NCBI GenBank assembly: GCA_031278665.1
Contig: JAITKC010000027.1
Location: 1-10,444, forward strand
Source: Bifidobacteriaceae bacterium
GTDB taxonomy: Bacteria > Actinomycetota > Actinomycetes > Actinomycetales > WQXJ01
DNA length: 10,444 bases
Direction: 5' to 3'
Shown here piece after piece: positions 1 through 5,784 of this stretch. Made by a program: the position numbers and the translations under genes. Under the pieces are notes generated by a model. It saw only the letters and a program-made list of their open reading frames with translations. It ran no database searches and was not told the origin of the DNA. Each line of letters begins with the position of its first letter. The first letter of the stretch is position 1.

Positions 1-1137
1 CAGGCGGTCGACCGGCCGGAGGCGATGACCCACGCCTGGCTGATCACCGGGCCGCCCGGGTCCGGCCGGTCGGTCGCGGCGCGCGCCTTCGCCGCCGCCC
101 TGCAATGCGCCCAAGGCGGTTGCGGCGAGTGCCAATCCTGCCACTCGGCGGCCGTCGGCAGCCATCCCGACGTCCTCGACGCGGCCACTAAGAAAGTCGT
201 CATCGCCATCGACGACGTGCGCGAATGGGTCGGATTGGCCTCCCGGACGCCCTCCCAGGGGCGCTGGCGGATCGTCATCGTCGAAGACGCCGACCGGATG
301 CTCGAACGCACCGGCAATGTGCTCCTAAAAGCCCTCGAGGAGCCGCCGCGGCAGACAGTTTGGATCCTGTCCGCCCCCCGGCCGCAAGACGTGTTGGTGA
401 CTATCAGGTCACGATGCCGCCAAGTCGGTTTGCGGATACCGCCGGTCGACGCGGTGACCCGGCTGTTAGTCGAACGCGAGGGCGCCGATCCGGAATCGGC
501 CCGGCTGGCGGCGCTGGCCGCCCAGTCGCACATCGGCGTCGCCCGGCGCCTGGTCCGCGACCCGGCCGCGGCCGCGCGGCGCCGCCAGGTCCTGGAGCTC
601 CCGAAATCGGCCTCGTCGGTGTCCAGGGCGGTGGCGGCCGCCGGACAACTCGACGCGGTGGCCAAAGCCGAAGCCGACAGCGTGGTCCAAGACCGCGACA
701 GCCGCGAACGGGGCGAACTGCTGACCCAACTAGGAGAGGCGGGCGGACGCAAAGTCAGTGTCTTCGCCCGCGCCCGGTTGCGCGAATTCGACCAGGAGTC
801 GTCGCAACGCGCCCGGCGCACCCAGGCCGACACGCTCGACCAGGCCCTGATCGACCTGCTGGCGTTCTACCGCGACGTGCTGGCGGCGCAGGTTTCGGCC
901 GAAGTCGAGTTGATCAACGCGATGGACGCCGAACTGGTCGCCGAACAGGCCCGCACCTCGACTGTCGACCAAACTATGATCAGGCTGGACGCGGTGGAAC
1001 TGGCCAGGCAAAGACTGGCCGCCAACGTGGCGCCGGCGCTGGCCCTGGAGGCGATGGCCGTCGCCCTGGCTATGCCGGCGTTGGCGCTTGAGGGCGCGTC
1101 AGAGTTAATCGGGGCAAAGGGAAGGGAACAACTTTGA
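1..1137 (+). CDS. holB: DNA polymerase III subunit delta' (clamp loader), 5'-partial
   Basis: This is the delta' subunit of the clamp-loader complex, which helps open and load the sliding beta clamp onto primed DNA. The frame is open from base 1 with no stop before the ATG at 25, and family members normally have about 30 more residues before the T-H-A-W-L strand, so I take the gene to begin outside the window; the ATG at 25 is an internal Met. Counting from that Met, the P-loop is GPPGSGRS (residues 9-16, Arg in place of the usual Lys). Next come four zinc-module cysteines, C28, C33, C36 and C39, the Walker B-like VIVEDADRM, and the IRSRC arginine-finger/SRC motif near residue 130. The C-terminal helical collar domain follows. 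The gene overlaps the next by four bases (TTGA), so the two are probably co-transcribed and translationally coupled. Identification is strong; the missing 5' end is inference from family length. Confidence 0.92.
   Translation, partial: QAVDRPEAMTHAWLITGPPGSGRSVAARAFAAALQCAQGGCGECQSCHSAAVGSHPDVLDAATKKVVIAIDDVREWVGLASRTPSQGRWRIVIVEDADRMLERTGNVLLKALEEPPRQTVWILSAPRPQDVLVTIRSRCRQVGLRIPPVDAVTRLLVEREGADPESARLAALAAQSHIGVARRLVRDPAAAARRRQVLELPKSASSVSRAVAAAGQLDAVAKAEADSVVQDRDSRERGELLTQLGEAGGRKVSVFARARLREFDQESSQRARRTQADTLDQALIDLLAFYRDVLAAQVSAEVELINAMDAELVAEQARTSTVDQTMIRLDAVELARQRLAANVAPALALEAMAVALAMPALALEGASELIGAKGREQL
1122..1127 (+). promoter_or_regulatory. Ribosome binding site for the TTG-started hydrolase gene
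   Basis: AAGGGA lies six bases before the TTG at 1134, inside the end of holB. It supports the unusual TTG start, which overlaps the holB stop as TTGA. No better-placed ATG or GTG precedes the signal peptide. Confidence 0.6.
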
Positions 1138-2675
1138 GACGACCTGTGGCGAGGCCAGCCGCGCTGGCGGCAAGCGCCGCGCTGGCGGCTGGCGTCGCGC
1201 TGGCCCTGACCGGCTGCGTGACCAAGGAATGGACCCCCGACCCGGGCTCGCGGACGGCATCGTCCACCGGGGCGGGCCAAACCCAAGCCGAACCGGACGA
1301 CCGCTGGGAGCGCTGCACAGTCGCGTCCGGGTCTGAATGCGCCACCCTGGCGGTACCGGTCGACTGGGCCGACCCGGACGGCGCGACGATCGAACTGGCG
1401 CTGGCCCGCGTGCCGGCCACCGATCAGGCGAACAAACTGGGCTCGCTGCTGATAAACCCGGGCGGGCCGGGCGCCAGCGGCGTCTCCTTCCTGTCCTATG
1501 TCGCCTCGATCATCGGCAAAGACGTCAAAACGCGCTACGACATCGTCGGCTTCGACCCGCGCGGCGTGGGCGGCTCGGCGCCGATAACCTGTTACACCTC
1601 GACCGAGGACTTGGACCGGTACTTCGCGGCCGACTGGCCCAGGACGCCGGAGGGCTTCGAAGAATCCCTGGCGGTGGTAGAACCCTTCGCGCGCGCCTGC
1701 GAGGAGAACACCGGACCGATTTTGGCGCATGTCGACACGGTTTCGGCGGCCAAGGACATGGAGGCGATCCGTCAATTCGTCGGCGACGCCAAACTCAACT
1801 TCCTGGGCTACTCCTACGGCACGTTGTTGGGGGCGACCTACGCCGACCTTTTCCCAGCCAATGTCGGGCGGTTCGTGCTGGACGGCGCCCTCGACCCGTC
1901 GATCGACAGCGCGCTGCACGAGGTCGAGCAGGCGGCCGGCTTCGAGCTGGCGCTCGAGTCTTATCTGAGAGACTGCCTCGGCTCCAGCTATTGCCCGTTC
2001 GGCGGGACGCTCGACGCGGCCAAAGCCGAAATCCACCAATTCTTGTTGGACGTGCAGGCCAACCCCGTGCCGGTCGGCGCAGGCGACGACCGCGAGCTGA
2101 ACCTCCCCTTGGCCATGAGCGGGATCTTTCTGGCGCTATATGACGAGACGTCCTGGCCGCTCTTGACGGCGGCCTTGGCCAACGCCCTGGACTTCGGGGA
2201 CATGGCCAGCCTGATGTTCTTGTCCGACCAGTATTACGACCGCTCCGACGCCGGCTACGGCTCCAACCAGATGGAGGCCTTCATCGCGATCAACTGCTTG
2301 GACGATCCGCTGCCGTCCGATCTGGCTTCGGCCGAAGCCCACGCCGCCGCCCTCAAACAGGCCTCGCCAACTTTCGGCGAGTTCTGGGCCTATAGCGAGA
2401 AACAATGCGGAGTCTGGCCTTATCCGCCGGTCGGCTCGCCGCATGCGATCACCGCCGCCGGAGCCGAGCCGATTGTGGTGATCGGCACCACCGGCGATCC
2501 GGCCACCCCCTACCACGGCGCCGTGGCGCTGGCCGAACAACTCGAATCGGGTGTGCTGGTCACTTATCAGGGCGAGGGACACACCGCCTATGGCCGCTCG
2601 AATCGCTGTGTGGCGGCCGCCGTCGAGACTTACCTGACCGAGGGGAAGGTACCGCCGGACGGATTGACCTGCTGA
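1134..2675 (+). CDS. Secreted lipoprotein alpha/beta hydrolase, tripeptidyl aminopeptidase (TAP/Slp) type
   Basis: Predicted peptidase of the actinobacterial TAP/SlpD/SlpE family (513 aa), which releases short peptides from protein N-termini outside the membrane. The N-terminus has two early Arg, a long Ala/Leu hydrophobic run and a lipobox L-T-G-C with Cys28, so it is probably lipid-anchored on the outer face of the membrane. The oxyanion-hole segment is NPGGPGASG near residue 110. The nucleophile elbow is GYSYGT with Ser227, followed by FVLDGALDP. The TAP-like C-terminal domain supplies Asp455 (GTTGDPATP) and His483 (GEGHTAYG), giving a complete Ser-Asp-His triad. Several cysteines in the mature part, including one at the last residue, suggest disulfides in an exported protein. 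The TTG start overlaps the holB stop, so expression is probably tied to holB. The exact substrate is unknown; a related proline iminopeptidase-like activity is possible. Confidence 0.88.
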   Translation: MRRPVARPAALAASAALAAGVALALTGCVTKEWTPDPGSRTASSTGAGQTQAEPDDRWERCTVASGSECATLAVPVDWADPDGATIELALARVPATDQANKLGSLLINPGGPGASGVSFLSYVASIIGKDVKTRYDIVGFDPRGVGGSAPITCYTSTEDLDRYFAADWPRTPEGFEESLAVVEPFARACEENTGPILAHVDTVSAAKDMEAIRQFVGDAKLNFLGYSYGTLLGATYADLFPANVGRFVLDGALDPSIDSALHEVEQAAGFELALESYLRDCLGSSYCPFGGTLDAAKAEIHQFLLDVQANPVPVGAGDDRELNLPLAMSGIFLALYDETSWPLLTAALANALDFGDMASLMFLSDQYYDRSDAGYGSNQMEAFIAINCLDDPLPSDLASAEAHAAALKQASPTFGEFWAYSEKQCGVWPYPPVGSPHAITAAGAEPIVVIGTTGDPATPYHGAVALAEQLESGVLVTYQGEGHTAYGRSNRCVAAAVETYLTEGKVPPDGLTC

Positions 2676-2733
2676 ACTACCGCCGCCCGGACCGACAACC
2701 TGCGGCCATGCGAACTTGTTGACCGTCCTGGGG

Positions 2734-2750
2734 CCGCGCTCGGGGCGCGG
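2734..2750 (+). terminator. Possible terminator hairpin after the hydrolase gene
   Basis: CCGCGC and GCGCGG form a 6-bp stem around a 5-base loop, about 60 bases after the hydrolase stop. A modestly T-rich stretch follows (to about 2768), but there is no clean T run. A plausible end for the holB-hydrolase transcript, not a strong one. Confidence 0.35.
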
Positions 2751-2757
2751 TAGGCCA

Positions 2758-2763
2758 TATCCT
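2758..2763 (+). promoter_or_regulatory. Weak candidate -10 element for the signal-peptidase-like gene
   Basis: TATCCT fits the actinobacterial TAnnnT -10 pattern and would give a leader of roughly 50 bases. No -35 is found at the right distance: the good TTGACC at 2719-2724 is 33 bases upstream, too far. The hairpin before it suggests that a separate promoter is needed. Confidence 0.22.
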
Positions 2764-2810
2764 TGTTATCTGTCGGTGTCCGAATGAGCCGCCCAAGCGG
2801 CGCCACCACG

Positions 2811-2814
2811 GGAG
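2811..2814 (+). promoter_or_regulatory. Ribosome binding site deciding the GTG start at 2822
   Basis: GGAG stands seven bases before the GTG at 2822 and only four before the in-frame TTG at 2819. The spacing favours GTG as the start of the signal-peptidase-like protein. Confidence 0.6.
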
Positions 2815-2821
2815 ATAATTG

Positions 2822-4174
2822 GTGAGTCCCGAGACCAGGGCCACGAGGAGTGTCTGGGGGACCGTCTTGGCTGCCCTGGCCGCAATCCTGCTAATCGCCG
2901 TGTTGGCGTTGGCGGTGGCCGTCGCCGGCATTCCCTTGGTGGTCAACGGCCGGGCGCTGAGCGTCTACGGCGACTCGATGTCGCCGACTTTCGTCCGTGG
3001 CGACGTCATAGTGGTCAAAGGCGTAGACGACCCGTCCACTGTCGAACCCGGCCAGATCATCAGCTATCGGGTTGGCCAGGCGGGGTCGGAAGTGCGAACC
3101 CGGCTGGTTGTCGGAGAGGAAGTCTGGGCGTCCCGGCGGCTGTTGATCACCCAAAGCAACGATCCCCAGCTTGGCGAGGAAAGCGTGGCGGAGGACCAGG
3201 TTGTCGGGATTTACCTTTACCGCCTGCCGAAACTCGGCTACGCGGTGAGCTGGGCCGGCCAAAACGGCGCCTGGGTTTTCGCGATCGGGCTGGCCGCGGT
3301 CGTGGTGGCGGGTGTTGCCCTGGTGGTGGCCCGTCGGCGGGTCGCCCGCGCCCGGGCGGGCCAAACTTCGGGCCGTTCGACCGGTTCGGCGGTCCCGCCC
3401 GGCGGCGGCCAACCGCAGCCCAAACCGCCCGTCGCGGCGCCGTCCGGTGACGCCAGGGCCCCTCGCCCCAAGCCCGTGCCGTGGAAGCCGGGTCTCGCCC
3501 CGACCGCCGCCGGCGCCTCGCGAGCCCGTCCCGGCGTCCCGACCTGGGAAGACGTCGATCCGTCGGCCCGGCCGGCGAGCCCCAGAATAGAACGCCTGGT
3601 CACCACCCGGCCGGAGACTTTGGCCAAGCCGGTGGCTTTTGTGCCGACCGGACCGGCTATGGAAGGCCAATCGACCGGCGAACTGCCGGTCCGGCGCCCC
3701 CGGCCGGTCGGCCGGGGGCACTCGGTGGCGAACCTGATCCCGCACGCGCGCGTGCCCGCCCAATCGACCGGCCAGATCGCGCCGGTCGAGCCGGTCACCC
3801 CGGTCTCGCCGCCGCCGGGGCCGGCGGGGCCGCCGGGCGGGCCGATCGCCACTCGCATACCGCGTGCTCATACTCCGCCCGGCACGCCGCCGGACTTGCC
3901 GGCGGTGCCGATCAGGCGGGCGCGGCCGTTCAGCGAGCTGGAAACGCCGCCCCGGCCGACCGCCGGCCGCCATCCGGCCGGCCGCCATCCCGCCGGCGCC
4001 TTCGAACCGTTGAAGCGAAAAGCCGCCGAAGTGATGCACGAAACCGGCGAGTTGCGGCTGGTCCGCGAGGCGAGCCGACCGCGCGTCATATCGCACCGCG
4101 ACCGCGTGTCCACCGGCGACCAAGACCGGCCCTGGCTGGACGCGCTCGAAGAACGCCGCGGCGACCGCCTCTGA
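2822..4174 (+). CDS. SipW-like signal peptidase I family membrane protein with degenerate active site and long Pro/Arg-rich tail
   Basis: Protein of 450 aa. Residues about 11-36 form a first membrane helix. An outside S26-type domain follows with the serine box YGDSMSPTF (Ser52) and RGDVIVV, then a second membrane helix about 150-172 ending in RRR. This order matches SipW/ER-type (S26B) signal peptidases. Two features do not: where the family has T-H-R-V with the catalytic His, this protein reads T-R-L-V (Arg94, codon CGG), and the TKGDAN box reads TQSNDP. There is no His at all in the outside domain, and no Lys at the position expected for bacterial S26A enzymes. Residues about 173-450 form a disordered-looking tail, predicted cytoplasmic, rich in Pro, Arg and Ala, with repeated S/E-T-G-E/Q-L/I motifs. 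Usual SipW length is about 180-200 aa. It may be a pseudo-peptidase or scaffold rather than an active enzyme. No obvious substrate gene lies in the window. Confidence 0.75.
   Translation: MSPETRATRSVWGTVLAALAAILLIAVLALAVAVAGIPLVVNGRALSVYGDSMSPTFVRGDVIVVKGVDDPSTVEPGQIISYRVGQAGSEVRTRLVVGEEVWASRRLLITQSNDPQLGEESVAEDQVVGIYLYRLPKLGYAVSWAGQNGAWVFAIGLAAVVVAGVALVVARRRVARARAGQTSGRSTGSAVPPGGGQPQPKPPVAAPSGDARAPRPKPVPWKPGLAPTAAGASRARPGVPTWEDVDPSARPASPRIERLVTTRPETLAKPVAFVPTGPAMEGQSTGELPVRRPRPVGRGHSVANLIPHARVPAQSTGQIAPVEPVTPVSPPPGPAGPPGGPIATRIPRAHTPPGTPPDLPAVPIRRARPFSELETPPRPTAGRHPAGRHPAGAFEPLKRKAAEVMHETGELRLVREASRPRVISHRDRVSTGDQDRPWLDALEERRGDRL
3962..3997 (+). repeat. 15-bp tandem duplication in the tail of the signal-peptidase-like gene
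   Basis: Two 15-base units encoding AGRHP plus a partial third (AG) stand head to tail and in frame at residues 381-392. The units differ only in the last codon (CCG and CCC). It looks like a slippage duplication in a low-complexity coding region. Confidence 0.8.
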
Positions 4175-4195
4175 CCGCCCCGCCGAGTTTGCCTA

Positions 4196-4212
4196 CGCCG
4201 CCCGGGGCGGCG
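4196..4212. terminator. Candidate bidirectional hairpin between convergent genes
   Basis: CGCCGCC and GGCGGCG form a perfect 7-bp stem with a 3-base loop. It lies in the 49-base gap between the stop at 4174 (+) and the stop at 4224 (-). There is no T tract on either strand, so it may work in both directions as a weak GC hairpin terminator, or be chance in GC-rich DNA. Confidence 0.45.
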
Positions 4213-4223
4213 GCATCGCGCGC

Positions 4224-5600
4224 CTACTTGGTCAGGTCGTGCGCCATCTCGTCAAAAGCCGCGACATAGGCGTCGACGGCCTCGTCGGTGTGGGTCACCG
4301 AAAGCGTCCACTCCTCCTCGCGGCCGGGCGTCATGAAGATGCCGCGGTTCATGTTGAACAGCCAAGCCAAGTCGGTCAGCGCCACATTCTGATTGGCCAG
4401 GAAAGACTCGTAGTCGACAATCTTGGTCGGGGAGAAGGTGACGCAGCCCTTCGAAGCCAGCGAGACGGTGTAACCGGGCAGGTTGTAGCGGTCTATGACG
4501 TTGGTGCAGCCTTCGGCGATGCGGTCGGCCAGGTGGCCGAGCCACTGGTAAGCCTCGGGCGTCAGCACCTTTTCGAGCGAGGCGCGGGCCGAAGCCATTC
4601 CCAACGGGTTGCCGTTATAGGTGCCGACCTGGTAGACGGAGTGATCCTCGACCACCGACATAACCTCTTCGGAGCCGCCGATGGCGCCGGTCGGCAGGCC
4701 GCCGCCCAGCGACTTCGCCATCGTCACCATGTCCGGTTGGACGCCGAACAGTTCCGTGGCGCCGCCGGCCGCGATCGTCAAGCCGGTCTTGACCTCGTCA
4801 AAGATCAGGACTATGCCGTGCCGCCGGGTGATCTCCCGGACCTGCTCCAAGTAGCCGGGTTCGGGCAGCACGACGCCCAAGTTCATCATCGCCGCCTCCA
4901 TGATGACGCAGGCCGGTTTGCGGCCCTCGGCTTCGAGGCGCTCGATCCGGCGCTCCATCGCGCCGGCGTCGTTGAACGGCACGGCGATTGTCATGGCCGT
5001 GGTGACGGCCGGGATGCCGGCGCCGTAGGCGAGCGAGGCCAGGTTCTCGCGGTCGCCGATCTGGTCATAGGCCACGCCGATGGAGACCATCACGGTGTCG
5101 TGGTGGCCATGGTAGGAGCCGAAGATTTTCATCACCGTGTCGCGCCCGGCGTAGGCCCGGGCGATCCGGATGGCGTCCATTGTCGCCTCCGAGCCCGAGT
5201 TCACATAACGCCACTTGGGCAGGCCGAAACGGCGGGCCAACTCGTCGGCCACGGCGATCGCGTCCTCGGTTGGGGCCGCGAAATGGGTGCCGCGCGGGTA
5301 GCGCGCGGCGATCGCCTGGCCGATCACCGGATGGGCGTGGCCTTGGACCATGGAGCCGAAGCCGTTGTGGAAGTCCCACAACTCGTTGCCGTCGACATCC
5401 CAAACTTTCGGCCCCTGGCCGCCCTCGAGGTAGATCGGCCACGGGTCGCGTAGCTGGTAGGAACTGGCGACGCCGCCGCTGAGATGCCGCGAGGCGCGCT
5501 TGTAGTACTCGCGGGACCGTTGCGTGCGCTGGTTGAGGCGGGCTTCTTCGCGGGCTGTCAATTCGGCGACGCGGGCTGGATCAATCTGAACGTATGACAC
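4224..5600 (-). CDS. Class III PLP-dependent aminotransferase (glutamate-1-semialdehyde aminomutase-like)
   Basis: Complete 458-aa cytoplasmic enzyme of fold type I, class III. It moves an amino group between an amino acid and a keto acid or aldehyde using pyridoxal phosphate. The N-terminal part has the aminomutase-like segment S-G-G-V-A-S-S-Y and WDVDGNELWDF. The cofactor site follows in order: SGSEATMDAIR (about 135-145, phosphate binding), SYHGHHD, FDEVKTG with Asp268 (contacts the PLP ring nitrogen), and MAKSLGGGLPTGAIGG with Lys296 as the Schiff-base lysine. All key residues are present. I chose GTG at 5600 because AAGGAG sits six bases upstream; a GTG at 5627 would add nine residues but lacks a site. 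It resembles HemL, but no haem-pathway gene is nearby, so the substrate is open; databases usually call such proteins aspartate aminotransferase family. Confidence 0.88.
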   Translation of the reverse strand: MSYVQIDPARVAELTAREEARLNQRTQRSREYYKRASRHLSGGVASSYQLRDPWPIYLEGGQGPKVWDVDGNELWDFHNGFGSMVQGHAHPVIGQAIAARYPRGTHFAAPTEDAIAVADELARRFGLPKWRYVNSGSEATMDAIRIARAYAGRDTVMKIFGSYHGHHDTVMVSIGVAYDQIGDRENLASLAYGAGIPAVTTAMTIAVPFNDAGAMERRIERLEAEGRKPACVIMEAAMMNLGVVLPEPGYLEQVREITRRHGIVLIFDEVKTGLTIAAGGATELFGVQPDMVTMAKSLGGGLPTGAIGGSEEVMSVVEDHSVYQVGTYNGNPLGMASARASLEKVLTPEAYQWLGHLADRIAEGCTNVIDRYNLPGYTVSLASKGCVTFSPTKIVDYESFLANQNVALTDLAWLFNMNRGIFMTPGREEEWTLSVTHTDEAVDAYVAAFDEMAHDLTK

Positions 5601-5606
5601 TTTTGT

Positions 5607-5612
5607 CTCCTT
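5607..5612 (-). promoter_or_regulatory. Ribosome binding site of the aminotransferase gene
   Basis: Read on the minus strand this is AAGGAG, six bases before the GTG at 5600. It is the best Shine-Dalgarno match in the gap and decides the start in favour of 5600 over the GTG at 5627, which lies upstream of the site. Confidence 0.75.
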
Positions 5613-5640
5613 GTCGGGGAACGTCACAACTGATCCACCA

Positions 5641-5646
5641 ACCCTA
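5641..5646 (-). promoter_or_regulatory. Candidate -10 element of the aminotransferase gene
   Basis: TAGGGT on the minus strand fits TAnnnT and would start a transcript near 5634, about 34 bases before the GTG. No convincing -35 is seen 17-18 bases upstream. Confidence 0.3.
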
Positions 5647-5747
5647 TGGCGCCCGTGTTACAACGATGTCGCGCGCCGCCCGCCCCGAGTTCGCCGACAC
5701 GGCCTTTGGCTGGCCCTCCCTACCGTGGGCGGCGCAGTCCTCGCTGC

Positions 5748-5753
5748 TAGCCT
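5748..5753 (+). promoter_or_regulatory. Candidate -10 element of the restriction-modification gene
   Basis: TAGCCT fits TAnnnT and predicts a start near 5760, giving a leader of about 25 bases that contains the ribosome site. No clear -35 is visible. It shares the 184-base divergent gap with the aminotransferase promoter. Confidence 0.35.
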
Positions 5754-5772
5754 CGATTCACCGGATGCGGCG

Positions 5773-5777
5773 GGAGG
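5773..5777 (+). promoter_or_regulatory. Ribosome binding site deciding the ATG start at 5785
   Basis: GGAGG is seven bases before the ATG at 5785. The frame is open to 5611, but earlier starts have no comparable site and add residues unlike the family, so 5785 is preferred. Confidence 0.75.
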
Positions 5778-5784
5778 TTTGACG

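Noticed and set aside
867..2039. Long minus-strand open frame (390 codons) spanning the end of holB and the hydrolase
   Set aside because: It runs antisense across two well-identified genes and their junction, its peptide is Arg/Gly/Ala-rich without motifs, and such frames are expected opposite GC-rich genes.
2719..2724. TTGACC as the -35 of the signal-peptidase-like gene
   Set aside because: The nearest -10-like TATCCT is 33 bases away and a hairpin lies between them; the spacing is not workable for a standard promoter.
2891..4123. Minus-strand open frame of 410 codons opposite the signal-peptidase-like gene
   Set aside because: Low-complexity Arg/Gly product with no family features; the plus frame has the GDSMSPTF box, two membrane helices and a ribosome site.
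4239..5453. Plus-strand open frame of 404 codons opposite the aminotransferase
   Set aside because: Antisense to a gene with complete PLP motifs; the His/Asp/Val-rich product is typical of a shadow frame.
5611..5784. Upstream extension of the restriction-modification gene to 5611, or a small plus-strand gene at 5594-5782
   Set aside because: No ribosome site at the early starts, the peptide does not look like a protein start of the family, and GGAGG with ideal spacing points to ATG 5785. The gap also has to hold promoters for both divergent genes.
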